A DNA stretch of 22,486 nucleotides from Aliicoccus persicus_A (GCA_020741755.1 DYYI01000107.1:1-22486); one strand, 5' to 3'; positions 13,863 to 22,486 are shown, counted from the first letter of the stretch. A program made the numbers and translations. The notes: generated by a model from the letters alone, not told the origin.

Positions 13863-15966
13863 CTTTTTAATTATAGTGCTAGGGTTGGTGTTTATAACGA
13901 TGACAGAACAAGTGAATGCAGAAGAATTCGAATACCCAGCACGTATTAATGGAGAACACTACGAAGTGCTCATCGATGGTGAATGGGAATCGATCACCAT
14001 TAAAGGTGTCAACATGGGCATGGCACATCCGGGCACATTTCCTGGTGAAGCGGGTATACCTTATGAATCCTATTCAGATTGGATCGAGTGGATCGGTGAT
14101 ATGAATGCGAATGTCATTCGTGTGTACACGTTGCATCCACCTGGGTTTTATCAGGCGTTATATGAATACAATGAAGCAAATCCCGACAAGCCGGTCTATT
14201 TGATACATGGGTTTTGGTTAGATGAAAACATCATGCACGGTAGACATGATGCATACGATGAAGAGCTAATCGCAGAATTTGAACACGATGCGATTACAAT
14301 TATGGACGCCGTTCATGGAGATGCGGATATTCCTGAAACGTCCGGAAAAGCAGATGGTGTGTACACATATGATGTGTCACAGTACACGATTGGCTGGATG
14401 TTCGGTACCGAATGGGATCCGACATTTGTTATCGAAACGAACAAAGCATACGAAGACAAACGATCATACGATGGCACGTATTATCGCGTTCAAGATGCAC
14501 CACCATTTGAGACGTGGATTGCTCAGCAACTCGATTTCATCACGTCATACGAGTATGAAGAATACGGGACGATCAGACCGATGAGCTTCACAAACTGGGT
14601 GACGACAGATACGCTTGATCACATTTCAGACGCGTCAGGTGATGATGGAGATGACGCGGTCAGTGTGAATCCAAATCTCATAGAATTAAAAGATAAGATG
14701 GTTGAAGTCGGTCAGTTCGCCTCATACCATATCTATCCGTATTATCCTGAGTTTATGAACCATGAGCCCGACTATATTAACTACATTGACCATCGTGGCG
14801 AGCGCAACAATTATGCTGGCTATCTGAATGCACTTAGAAAAGTTGTTGATATGCCCGTCGTCGTCGCTGAGTTTGGTGTTCCCGCTTCACGTGGCTTGAC
14901 CCATCGCAATCCTTTTGGCTGGGACCAAGGATTTAACAGTGAAACAGAACAAGGAGATATCGTCACTCGATTATATGAAGATATCATTGAAGAAGATTAC
15001 CTCGGAGGCATCATTTTTACTTGGCAAGATGAATGGTTCAAGCGCACGTGGAACACGATGGATTATGACTTACCACATCGCAGACCGTTTTGGTCGAATG
15101 TTCAAACGAATGAACAGCAGTTCGGTATTTTGAGCTTCGATCGCTTGAAGATAACGCTCGATGGTGAAGAAGAGGCTTGGGACAATGCGCCTTTGTATGA
15201 AAAAGATGATGGCATTTTGAAGTCTGTCAGCATCGATCATGATGAAGCGTATTATTACGTGCGCATCGATTACGATCCTGCATTTAATGGACAGTTCAAG
15301 CTGCCGCTCGATATCATACCAAATCAAGGCAATACTTCGATTGATGAAGTGGATCTTTCAAATGGCATCGAGTTTTACGTCGACATCAATGATGAACAAT
15401 CACGCGTATGGGTCGATAATTACTATGATTTTTACACGATTCAGTATGGTCATCTATTAGAAATGATCGATACGAATGGTTCGCTAGAAGTTGATTCAGG
15501 CGAGTTCAATCATATTAACTTTGCGTTGAACCGTGAAGTTTATCTCCCTCATTTGGATGAAACACTACCATTTGAATTTTACGAGACAGGACAGTTAAAG
15601 GCAGGTATTGCGGATCCTGAACATGAAGATTATAATGCGTTAAATGACTACAACTGGAATAAAGAAGAAGGTTGGATTGAAATCCGTTTGCCGTGGTTAT
15701 TGATTGGCGCGAAAGATCCAAGTTTGCGTATATTTAATGCAAACATTGCTGAAGATGGATTAGAAGCTGAAACTGAGATAGACGGTATTCGAATGGGTGT
15801 GTTGGCGATTGAAGATGCTCGTGTTGAAGATAGCTTTCCGAGTATGGAAGACGAAGTGTTAGGAAGTCTTGAAATGTATACGTGGGAGACATGGCACGAG
15901 CCAGAATATGCACCACGATTGAAAAAATCGTACGATATTATAAAAGAATTGTTTGATCGATATTAA
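13843..15966 (+). CDS. Secreted TIM-barrel glycoside hydrolase with C-terminal CBM9-like domain
   Basis: This 707-residue exported protein has a signal peptide (about 1-26, ending VNA before EEF). The catalytic domain (about 35-420) starts with the substrate-entry strand TIKGVNMGMAHPG, typical of clan-A hydrolases. Two glutamates sit where acid/base and nucleophile are expected: GWMFGTEWDP (Glu190) and VVVAEFGVP (Glu343). A barrel-closing IIFTWQDEWF segment follows. The C-terminal part (about 440-690) begins ITLDGEEEAWDNAPLY, which matches the opening of CBM9-like carbohydrate-binding domains. The gene overlaps the synthase gene, so both proteins should be made together. I infer that it trims, releases or remodels the polymer. 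The exact GH family and linkage specificity cannot be stated without a search. Confidence 0.82.
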   Translation: MNKMKFNFLIIVLGLVFITMTEQVNAEEFEYPARINGEHYEVLIDGEWESITIKGVNMGMAHPGTFPGEAGIPYESYSDWIEWIGDMNANVIRVYTLHPPGFYQALYEYNEANPDKPVYLIHGFWLDENIMHGRHDAYDEELIAEFEHDAITIMDAVHGDADIPETSGKADGVYTYDVSQYTIGWMFGTEWDPTFVIETNKAYEDKRSYDGTYYRVQDAPPFETWIAQQLDFITSYEYEEYGTIRPMSFTNWVTTDTLDHISDASGDDGDDAVSVNPNLIELKDKMVEVGQFASYHIYPYYPEFMNHEPDYINYIDHRGERNNYAGYLNALRKVVDMPVVVAEFGVPASRGLTHRNPFGWDQGFNSETEQGDIVTRLYEDIIEEDYLGGIIFTWQDEWFKRTWNTMDYDLPHRRPFWSNVQTNEQQFGILSFDRLKITLDGEEEAWDNAPLYEKDDGILKSVSIDHDEAYYYVRIDYDPAFNGQFKLPLDIIPNQGNTSIDEVDLSNGIEFYVDINDEQSRVWVDNYYDFYTIQYGHLLEMIDTNGSLEVDSGEFNHINFALNREVYLPHLDETLPFEFYETGQLKAGIADPEHEDYNALNDYNWNKEEGWIEIRLPWLLIGAKDPSLRIFNANIAEDGLEAETEIDGIRMGVLAIEDARVEDSFPSMEDEVLGSLEMYTWETWHEPEYAPRLKKSYDIIKELFDRY

Positions 15967-15969
15967 CTA

Positions 15970-16013
15970 AAAACGGTCATGGCACATTGAATGTGTTATG
16001 ACCGTTTTGGTTT
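15970..16013. terminator. Strong terminator after the polysaccharide operon, probably bidirectional
   Basis: AAAACGGTCATGGCACAT / ATGTGTTATGACCGTTTT gives an 18-bp stem with two G-U pairs and loop TGA. A T-rich tract follows on both strands. It lies between the convergent hydrolase and ddl genes. Confidence 0.9.
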
Positions 16014-16017
16014 TATC

Positions 16018-17070
16018 CTACAAACTTCTCTTCAACTGACCGTTCAACGCATAACGGTCTTTTGCTAATTGGATGAGTTGTGTGATTAACTCCGTATATG
16101 GCACGCCGCTCACTTCCAGCAGTTTTGGATACATACTGATGCTCGTAAAGCCTGGCAATGTGTTCACTTCATTTACGATAACTTCGCCCGACTCTGTTAA
16201 GAACACATCTACGCGTGACAATCCTTCACAATCCAGTGCACGATATGTACGTGCTGCGACGTCTTGAATCTTCACGATTTCTTCATCCGTTAAGATTGCT
16301 GGAATCCGAAGACTTGCACCATCATCAGACACATACTTTGATTCATAATCGTAAAAATCGATGTTGCTCACAATTTCACCTGGCATACTCAATGTTAAAT
16401 CCTCATTGCCAAGTACAGAAACTTCGATTTCACGTCCAACAATGCCTGATTCTATCATCACTTTCGTATCGAGTGAGAATGCTGTATCTAACGCTTTTTT
16501 AAAATCATCAGCATCGCTTAACTTCGTCACACCGACCGATGATCCTTGGTTCACTGGCTTCACAAACATCGGCACACCAAGCACACCTTTTACTGCATCA
16601 AACGACACGTGGTCCTTTTCAAAACTTTTAAACACAAGCCCAGGTGCCACTTGAATGCCCGCTTCTTTTAACAATCGTTTCGTCATGTCTTTATCCATGC
16701 AGACGGATGATGCACGCGTGTTGCAGCCAACATACGCAAGTTCTAACATCTCAAGCATACCTTGTAAGTTTCCATCTTCGCCGGCATTTCCGTGAAGCAC
16801 CGGAAACACAACATCGATGTTTAGCACTCTGTCATTAAACATAAAGCCAGTCGCTGGCATGAGTGACAATACATGCCCCGCACTTTCATCAACGGGAATA
16901 ATCTCCTGATTTTCATGATAGATAAAACGACCATTTTTGTTGATGTATATCAATTTGACGTCATGCTTGTCCTTATCGATTGCATTGAAGATACTTGCTG
17001 CCGAGCGGATCGACACCTCGTGCTCTGTAGATTTTCCACCGTATAAAATTGCCACTTTAATTTTCATCAT
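16018..17070 (-). CDS. ddl: D-alanine--D-alanine ligase
   Basis: This 350-residue ATP-grasp ligase joins two D-Ala molecules for the peptidoglycan stem peptide in the cytoplasm. The N-terminus ILYGGKSTEHEVS is the Ddl signature, and the ATP-grasp centre contains KPVNQGSSVGV. FYDYESKY and the C-terminal NEVNTLPGFTSISMYPKL, with metal and phosphate ligands, are standard for D-Ala-D-Ala ligases rather than VanA-type D-lactate enzymes. Length is normal for the family. The start (ATG ATG at 17070) follows GAGGAG at 8 bases and overlaps the end of the DUF84 gene by 14 bases. In many staphylococci ddl precedes murF; here the hydrolase operon lies beyond, so that arrangement is not present. Confidence 0.97.
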   Translation of the reverse strand: MMKIKVAILYGGKSTEHEVSIRSAASIFNAIDKDKHDVKLIYINKNGRFIYHENQEIIPVDESAGHVLSLMPATGFMFNDRVLNIDVVFPVLHGNAGEDGNLQGMLEMLELAYVGCNTRASSVCMDKDMTKRLLKEAGIQVAPGLVFKSFEKDHVSFDAVKGVLGVPMFVKPVNQGSSVGVTKLSDADDFKKALDTAFSLDTKVMIESGIVGREIEVSVLGNEDLTLSMPGEIVSNIDFYDYESKYVSDDGASLRIPAILTDEEIVKIQDVAARTYRALDCEGLSRVDVFLTESGEVIVNEVNTLPGFTSISMYPKLLEVSGVPYTELITQLIQLAKDRYALNGQLKRSL

Positions 17071-17512
17071 ATTCTTTACTCCTCATCAAGATAAATGCAT
17101 CCCGTACTAATTGTGCGATGATGTCTTGCCGCGTTAAAGCATCACCCGACACCACACCGATAAACCCCGTCGGTCCTGATTCATCCGGCTTTTTAAATTG
17201 AATGCCCGCCACTTTTTCTACCGTTCCGTTTTTATTTGTTATCGTACACCAATTCGAAATGTATGTCTCTCCAAGCACTGTATTAAATCCAGATTCGAGC
17301 CCGATTGTGTACGTTGCATCCGGATGTGTTTGACGTACCGCTTGTGCGCGGTTCATCGCACCCGTCAGTGTTTCATCATCACCTATAGGTTTTTCACTAA
17401 CACCGCTGCTCGTTTTTATGCCCATGACTTCGAAATCTGTAAAAAATTCTTTCGCTGCTTGCCTCACTGCATTTACTTTATGTTCATTTTTACTGCCTAC
17501 TATTATTTTCAT
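17057..17512 (-). CDS. DUF84/YjjX-family inosine/xanthosine triphosphatase
   Basis: This 151-residue protein begins IIVGSKNEHKVNAVRQA, the N-terminal nucleotide-binding pattern of the DUF84 (YjjX) family. GDDETLTGAMNRA and IGLESG are further family motifs. These enzymes hydrolyse ITP and XTP to clean the nucleotide pool. It is slightly shorter than the roughly 170-residue E. coli protein, mostly at the C-terminus. The ribosome site before ATG 17512 is weak. The gene overlaps ddl and forms a two-gene unit with it. A terminator ending the nitroreductase transcript lies just upstream, so this pair probably has its own promoter within the few bases around 17513-17533, or it depends on read-through. 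Confidence 0.88.
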   Translation of the reverse strand: MKIIVGSKNEHKVNAVRQAAKEFFTDFEVMGIKTSSGVSEKPIGDDETLTGAMNRAQAVRQTHPDATYTIGLESGFNTVLGETYISNWCTITNKNGTVEKVAGIQFKKPDESGPTGFIGVVSGDALTRQDIIAQLVRDAFILMRSKEYDEN

Positions 17513-17527
17513 ATCGACATTTTACCA

Positions 17528-17554
17528 TAAAAAAGAACCTCGACTCGAGGTTCT
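17528..17554 (-). terminator. Terminator of the RND-nitroreductase unit
   Basis: On the - strand, AGAACCTCGA / TCGAGGTTCT forms a compact stem followed by six T. The first bases overlap the nitroreductase stop codon. Confidence 0.85.
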
Positions 17555-18125
17555 ACTTATCTAAATATACTGTTTTCTCTTCAAACGGTGTGCGTTTACC
17601 TTGTTTATTAATTGAGCTATAGCCCACCGGCATTAGTCCGTATACTTCTTCATCGCCAACAAGACCAAGCGCATCTCTAAATAAGTCAACATTATATATT
17701 GGTCCGCTCAACCATTGTGTATTCAAGCCTTCTTCTTCAGCCACCAGCATCATGTTTTGTCCCGTAATCGCAACAGCCGCTCGATCTTCTAATGGATCTG
17801 CTTTCGGATTATCACTCGGCACATACACGATGAATATAATGACTGGTGAAAGGAACAAACGGTTTCCAATTTTCTCAATTTTTTTCTGACCACTCTCACT
17901 ATCCGGCTCTCTCACACGACCGTATGCGACTTTTTTTAACGCCTTTGACAAGCGGTCGCGCGCTTCTCCAGTCACGACGATAAACTTCCATGGTTCCGTT
18001 AAATGGTGGTTCGGTGCCCATGTGCCCGCTTCTAACATGCGGTCTATGGATTCTTTCGGTGGCACTTGATCATTCATTCCACCGACCGTTCGTCTATTTT
18101 TAATCGTATTAAATACTTCGCTCAC
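17553..18125 (-). CDS. FMN-dependent nitroreductase-family protein (YdjA/YfhC-like)
   Basis: This 190-residue oxidoreductase starts at GTG 18125, preceded by AGAGGG. The N-terminus IKNRRTVGGM provides the Arg-Arg FMN phosphate contact of the family. WAPNHHLTEPWKFIVV is the usual second motif, and EEEGLNTQWLSGP with GLMPVGY closes the FMN site. Members reduce nitro compounds, quinones or other electrophiles with NAD(P)H. The gene lies 14 bases after the RND pump gene, so the two are almost certainly co-transcribed. That suggests shared defence against a toxic compound, which is inference. Confidence 0.93.
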   Translation of the reverse strand: MSEVFNTIKNRRTVGGMNDQVPPKESIDRMLEAGTWAPNHHLTEPWKFIVVTGEARDRLSKALKKVAYGRVREPDSESGQKKIEKIGNRLFLSPVIIFIVYVPSDNPKADPLEDRAAVAITGQNMMLVAEEEGLNTQWLSGPIYNVDLFRDALGLVGDEEVYGLMPVGYSSINKQGKRTPFEEKTVYLDK

Positions 18126-18139
18126 ACGTATCCCTCTTT

Positions 18140-21091
18140 CTATTTATATTTGAGTTTGTAGTACAAGTAATACAACGAAGGTGTTGCAATCAATGATAAC
18201 AATGTTGAGAAAGAAATTCCTGCAATAATTGTAATTGCGAGTGGTACAAACAGCGCGTCTCCTGAGAGTGCAACTGGAACCAATGCGATGATTGACGTCA
18301 ACATCGTTAAAATAATTGGTCTGAATCGTGCAAAACCGGCATCTACAATTGCTTCTTCAATATTCATCTGACCTTCTATTCTTCTATATTCAATGAAATC
18401 AATCAAGACAACAGCATTTCTCACGACAATTCCAGATAGTGAGACCATACCCATAATTGCTAAGAAACTAATCGGTGTTTGCGTAATAAACAGCCCGATG
18501 ATGCCACCGCTAAATGCAAGTAAAATCGTAAACACAATGACCAGTGGTAAGCGTAATGAATTGAACTCCCATGCAAGCACAAGGTAAACAAGAATCATAA
18601 TAACTGTGAATAATATACCAATCTCAACGAAGAAGCTTGACGTATCTTCACTATCACCCTCAGTAATAAGTGTTGTCCCGTCATCGATGCTGTCTCTAAA
18701 ATCATCCACATAGTCATACACCATGTCCGTATCATCTGAGAATATTTTTATTTCTACGAATCTATTGCCATCTTTATGTTGTATCAGTGGAGTCAAGTTC
18801 TGTCTACTTACTTCTTCAATATAGCTGATATCTGCTACATCACTTTGTCCATATTGAATATGTACTTCTTTCTCAGCATTCGACTCGATGACACTATCTA
18901 TCGGGAACCCTCTACCGAACAAGTTGAGATCACTTTTCGCCTGACCGTAAGTCACCGGGGCATTTTCTAGGGCTTCCGCATCAATTTCATACATGACGGT
19001 TTCAACAGGCTCGCCGACATTAGATTCGATTGCGATGTCTTGCTCCCTAAAGTAATTCGCCACCTCATCGGCACGACTGACCAGAACATCAAGGTCATCA
19101 TTATATAATTCAATGATCACCGGGGCATTCACAGGTGGACCCTGCACAACTGTATTAAAGAAAATGAGCGGATCATTACCGAATGTATCTTGATAAGAAG
19201 CTTCATAAGTTTCTATCGTTTCAGCATCGGACATGATTTCTTTATCGATCTTTAGGACGATTTGTCCAGTGTTACTACCCGGCTTAGACAAGTCAGAACC
19301 GAACAAATTGTTTGTCCCCTGTCCTGTAAATATAATCGTCTCTTCAACGTGCGGCATCTCGAGTTCCATTTGGTTTGCTAACGCCATGATATCCTCATGC
19401 GTCGAAGCAATCGGTCGCTCTGTCGGATAAATCACATCTACCGTTACTTCATTACGGTCAGCCGCCGGGAAGAATTCGAATGGCGTAAATCGAACGAGAA
19501 CAAACGAACTCACACACACGATAAAAACAATGATGAATGATACGAATGGTTTTTTAATTGAATTCGCGAGCAATTTGTATGCATACACTTTTGCTCCCCG
19601 AGTGAAAAGACCACCTAAAAATCCTGGGTTTTTACGCACCTTAGATCCAGAAAGTAAATATCTAAGTGCCGGAACAAAAAAGAGTGCAAGTATCGTGCTG
19701 ACGATCATCGTAGTGATTAAAATAGATGGTAACGCTCGGATGAACTGACCGTTTGCACCGGATAATAAAAGCAGTGGTAAAAATGTAAACACGATTGCAA
19801 TCGTTGAAGCGATGACAGAAGGTGCCACTTCTTGCGTTCCGGTAATCATGGCATCTTTTCTAGAGTCACCTAAGGCTAGTCGCCGCTCTATGTTATCGCT
19901 GACTACGATTGAGTCATCGACGATAATCCCGAGTGCAATGATCAAACCGATGACTGAAATCGTGTTTAAATCGACATCCATAAACGGAATTGGAATCAGA
20001 CCAATTAACACACTGAGTACAATTGTGATTGAGATAATCAACGCACTGATGACACTCAGTCCAGAGAATGTTCCGATCACTACAGCGATTAGTGCCAATC
20101 CAAGTGAAAGGTATAGACCAGAGAATATATCCTCGACATTTTCACGTTCAGACTGAATCATCGTCAACTCGATGTTGTCATCTAAATTTGCTGAAGCATC
20201 ATCCATAATCTCTTCCACACGTTTGGAAACCGTCGTTGCATTTTCACCCGTACCGAGTAACGCTGTCAGTGACACTGATGGTTGTCCACGGTAACTGATT
20301 ATATCTTCAAGCATCTCTGATGCTTCTGTAATCGTGGCAATATCTAGAAGTGGTGTTCCATTGATCTCCACGGTTTCAATGAGTTCTAACGGTTCTAAGT
20401 CAGAGAATCCAATGCGAATATCATCGGATTCGTCACTTGTAGAAAGTGATGCCGGTCTAAGTGCAGTATTGATTTCATCTATAATTTGGAACGGGAAAAT
20501 CTCTGCTTCTAGCATGGCATCCCGATCGATTGCGATGTTATAAAATGTCCCGCTATACCCTTTAGTCGACACACTCGCAACACCATCAACTGCTTTAATA
20601 TCTCTTTCCAATTCCTTTACTTGCTGTTCAATTTCTTGAAGTTCTTCATATGTATCCGCTGTAAATAAATAACTGACGAGTGGGAAATTATTAGAAAATG
20701 ATGAAGCAACAGGTCGATTCGCCGTTTCAGGCAATTGTGACAACGCACTATTAATCACATTGTTCACACTGCTGACCACTTGGTTTTTATCTGCATCGTC
20801 TTTTAGTTCTAATGTAATCGCAGAAACATCATCTTGCGACGTCGATACCGTCGACGCAATCCCTTCAACATCTGCGATTGCAGGCTCAAGTACGTTCGTC
20901 ACGTTCTCCTCTATACTCTGCGCATCTGCCCCACCCCATACTGTCGTGACATTTACAAAGTTAATATTCGTTTCAGGAATTTCACGCTGATCTAGCGTTA
21001 AAAATGTATAAATACCAAACAATGCTATTGCAAAGATAAAAATAACAAAAATGCGACTTCTTTTTAAAATACTATCAAGTATTGCTTTCAT
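18140..21091 (-). CDS. RND-superfamily (AcrB/MmpL-like) efflux transporter
   Basis: This 983-residue inner-membrane pump has the classical two-fold RND layout: helix 1 (about 12-32), a large extracytoplasmic loop, helices 2-6 (about 325-475), helix 7 (about 515), a second large loop, then helices 8-12. Helix 4 keeps the proton-relay pair Asp392-Asp393 in GIIVDDSIVV. The helix 10 Lys of AcrB (Lys940) corresponds to Arg891 in VVRNAVVLID. The start has GAGG 7 bases upstream. No membrane-fusion or outer-membrane partner gene is adjacent, as expected for a Gram-positive. Substrate is unknown (drugs, fatty acids or lipids are possible for staphylococcal relatives). The nitroreductase is downstream in the same unit. 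Confidence 0.93.
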   Translation of the reverse strand: MKAILDSILKRSRIFVIFIFAIALFGIYTFLTLDQREIPETNINFVNVTTVWGGADAQSIEENVTNVLEPAIADVEGIASTVSTSQDDVSAITLELKDDADKNQVVSSVNNVINSALSQLPETANRPVASSFSNNFPLVSYLFTADTYEELQEIEQQVKELERDIKAVDGVASVSTKGYSGTFYNIAIDRDAMLEAEIFPFQIIDEINTALRPASLSTSDESDDIRIGFSDLEPLELIETVEINGTPLLDIATITEASEMLEDIISYRGQPSVSLTALLGTGENATTVSKRVEEIMDDASANLDDNIELTMIQSERENVEDIFSGLYLSLGLALIAVVIGTFSGLSVISALIISITIVLSVLIGLIPIPFMDVDLNTISVIGLIIALGIIVDDSIVVSDNIERRLALGDSRKDAMITGTQEVAPSVIASTIAIVFTFLPLLLLSGANGQFIRALPSILITTMIVSTILALFFVPALRYLLSGSKVRKNPGFLGGLFTRGAKVYAYKLLANSIKKPFVSFIIVFIVCVSSFVLVRFTPFEFFPAADRNEVTVDVIYPTERPIASTHEDIMALANQMELEMPHVEETIIFTGQGTNNLFGSDLSKPGSNTGQIVLKIDKEIMSDAETIETYEASYQDTFGNDPLIFFNTVVQGPPVNAPVIIELYNDDLDVLVSRADEVANYFREQDIAIESNVGEPVETVMYEIDAEALENAPVTYGQAKSDLNLFGRGFPIDSVIESNAEKEVHIQYGQSDVADISYIEEVSRQNLTPLIQHKDGNRFVEIKIFSDDTDMVYDYVDDFRDSIDDGTTLITEGDSEDTSSFFVEIGILFTVIMILVYLVLAWEFNSLRLPLVIVFTILLAFSGGIIGLFITQTPISFLAIMGMVSLSGIVVRNAVVLIDFIEYRRIEGQMNIEEAIVDAGFARFRPIILTMLTSIIALVPVALSGDALFVPLAITIIAGISFSTLLSLIATPSLYYLYYKLKYK

Positions 21092-21403
21092 ATACCATCC
21101 TCAATTAATGCATCAGCCAGATAACTATTTAGATGTATTATATCTTCGAATCACTGACTCATGTCGAATTTTTAAAGTCCTAATAATAATAGTAACACAC
21201 CCCACGACCATTCCCTTTCAATAATAGGGGTGTCTTGAATTTTATCGTGTAAAACGTAAGATAAATGTGATGCAATATTGCTATTTTGTGGATTTTCTTA
21301 GTGAAGTTTAGTTTTAATCCTTATTCTAATGATAGTAATTGATTTTTAGCTGAAAATTGTACACAATATAAGAGAAGATACTAAAAATTTAGGAGTGTAA
21401 TTC
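21092..21403. promoter_or_regulatory. Divergent intergenic region between the RND pump and the aldolase gene
   Basis: About 310 AT-rich bases without a gene. It must hold the - strand promoter of the pump and the + strand promoter of the aldolase gene. An inverted repeat, ACACCCC (21197-21203) and GGGGTGT (21237-21243), with a 33-base gap is the only clear symmetry. TATAAG near 21370 could be a -10 box for the aldolase gene, but no good -35 box is found. AGGAG precedes ATG 21404. Confidence 0.4.
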
Positions 21404-22285
21404 ATGAATCAAAAACAGTTTGAAAAAATTAAAACTGACCACGGATTTATTGCAGCACTTGATCAAAGCGGTGGAAGTACACCGAAAGCATTAAAAGCAT
21501 ACGGTGTAGACGAAGACCAATACTCAACTGAAGAAGAAATGTTTGACCTCGTTCACGAAATGAGAACGCGCATCATCAAGTCGCGCGTGTTTAACTCGGA
21601 CCGTGTCATCGGAGCAATCCTATTTGAACAAACGATGGACCGTACAATCGATGGTGTTTACACTGGAGATTATTTAGCTGAAAAAGGCATCGTTCCATTC
21701 TTAAAAATCGACAAAGGACTTGCAGACGAAACGAACGGCGTTCAGTTAATGAAGCCAATACCAGACTTAGATTCTCTCCTAGACCGTGCTGTTGCACGCA
21801 ACATTTTCGGTACGAAGATGCGCTCTACAGTTAACGCTGCTAATGCTGAAGGTATTAAGGCGGTTGTAGAACAGCAATTCGAAGTTGCGAAACAAGTGAT
21901 TGCGAAAGGTTTATTACCAATTGTTGAACCAGAAGTAAACATCACGATTGAAGACAAGCATGAAGCTGAAGTTATTTTGAAAGAAGAAATTGCAAAACAA
22001 CTTGAGACGTTAAGAGATGGCGAGTTCGTCATGCTGAAATTATCATTGCCATCTGAAGATAACCTATACAAAGATTTCGTGAATCACCCACACGTCGTGC
22101 GTGTTGTTGCACTTTCTGGTGGATACTCACGTCAAGAAGCAAACGAAATCCTTGCACGTAACGAAGGCGTTATCGCGAGCTTCTCACGCGCACTTGCTTC
22201 AGACTTACGCGCAGATCAAAGCGACGAAGACTTCATGATTAAGTTGAACGAAGCAATCGAATCAATTTATACAGCTTCGCTGTAA
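21404..22285 (+). CDS. fda: Fructose-bisphosphate aldolase, class I
   Basis: This 293-residue Schiff-base aldolase splits fructose 1,6-bisphosphate into dihydroxyacetone phosphate and glyceraldehyde 3-phosphate in glycolysis. The N-terminus GFIAALDQSGGSTPKALK, then GAILFEQTMDR, FLKIDKGL, FGTKMRS, PIVEPEV and VMLKLSLP (probable Schiff-base lysine region), followed by ALSGGYSRQEAN, match the staphylococcal class I enzyme closely. Length is full. The gene stands alone with its own terminator. It is the best single indicator of a Staphylococcaceae-type host. Confidence 0.96.
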   Translation: MNQKQFEKIKTDHGFIAALDQSGGSTPKALKAYGVDEDQYSTEEEMFDLVHEMRTRIIKSRVFNSDRVIGAILFEQTMDRTIDGVYTGDYLAEKGIVPFLKIDKGLADETNGVQLMKPIPDLDSLLDRAVARNIFGTKMRSTVNAANAEGIKAVVEQQFEVAKQVIAKGLLPIVEPEVNITIEDKHEAEVILKEEIAKQLETLRDGEFVMLKLSLPSEDNLYKDFVNHPHVVRVVALSGGYSRQEANEILARNEGVIASFSRALASDLRADQSDEDFMIKLNEAIESIYTASL

Positions 22286-22301
22286 TTGTAGTTTGAAAGA
22301 C

Positions 22302-22347
22302 AAACGGTGTTTGCATCCTATTTTTGGGATGCGAACGCCGTTTTTTT
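22302..22347 (+). terminator. Strong intrinsic terminator after the aldolase gene
   Basis: AAACGGTGTTTGCATCC / GGATGCGAACGCCGTTT gives a 17-bp stem with two G-U pairs, followed by a run of seven T. Confidence 0.95.
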
Positions 22348-22364
22348 AGTTATTAAATCCATTT

Positions 22365-22486
22365 GTGTGTCTGTGAGGAAGTCTCATTGGAACGCAAATC
22401 AATCTGCGTGTCTGTGAGCGAGTTTCATTGGAACGCAAGTCAATCTGCGTGTCTGTGAGCGAGTTTCATTGGAACGCAAATCAATC
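22365..22486. repeat. Second tandem array of the 41-bp intergenic repeat
   Basis: Units start at 22365, 22406 and 22447; the last is cut by the window end, so the array may continue. Sequence and phase match the array at 9659-9776. Differences concentrate in the 5-base centre (GAAGT, CGAGT), and CTCA changes to TTCA, which keeps pairing with TGAG through G-U. Confidence 0.93.

Noticed and set aside
41..17070. Vancomycin resistance cluster suggested by VanY plus D-Ala ligase
   Set aside because: The two genes are 15 kb apart, the ligase has the normal Ddl signature, and no vanH, vanX, vanR or vanS is present.
21320..21350. Fur/PerR-like box upstream of the aldolase gene
   Set aside because: The AT-rich stretch has only partial symmetry and too many mismatches to either consensus.

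Overview
The window is chromosomal DNA of a low-to-moderate GC Gram-positive coccus of the Staphylococcaceae/Salinicoccaceae type (for example a Jeotgalicoccus-, Salinicoccus- or Abyssicoccus-like organism). Three things suggest this: a staphylococcal-type class I fructose-bisphosphate aldolase, strong AAAGGAGG-type ribosome binding sites with frequent TTG/GTG starts, and several very acidic secreted lipoproteins, as in halotolerant relatives. The species cannot be named from the sequence alone.

Region 1 (1-5500) is an envelope cluster on the + strand. It holds a VanY-type D,D-carboxypeptidase (5' end probably outside the window), a CapA-family lipoprotein, a second membrane-anchored CapA paralog whose metal-site motifs are eroded, a strong terminator, and a lipoprotein with an about 117-residue Asp-Ala dipeptide stalk. 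Region 2 (5500-7910) is a metal homeostasis pair: a CzrA-like ArsR repressor and a P1B-4 type metal ATPase, with a perfect TGAACA-AA-TGTTCA operator in front of the ATPase. Region 3 (7930-9780) has a small four-helix membrane protein on the - strand, a second lipoprotein paralogous to the Asp-Ala protein but without the stalk, and a tandem array of a 41-bp repeat.

Region 4 (9890-16010) is the most interesting part. A divergent membrane GGDEF protein faces a tightly overlapping four-gene + strand operon: an atypical stand-alone receiver protein, a membrane-anchored HEAT-like protein, a processive family-2 glycosyltransferase, and a secreted TIM-barrel glycoside hydrolase with a C-terminal CBM9-like domain. 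It looks like an exopolysaccharide synthesis and processing locus without PilZ, BcsB or ica-type partners.

Region 5 (16018-21091) is on the - strand: an RND pump followed by a nitroreductase, and a DUF84 NTPase overlapping D-Ala-D-Ala ligase. Region 6 (21404-22486) holds class I aldolase, its terminator, and a second array of the same 41-bp repeat found 12.7 kb earlier. Seven good intrinsic terminators mark the transcription unit ends.
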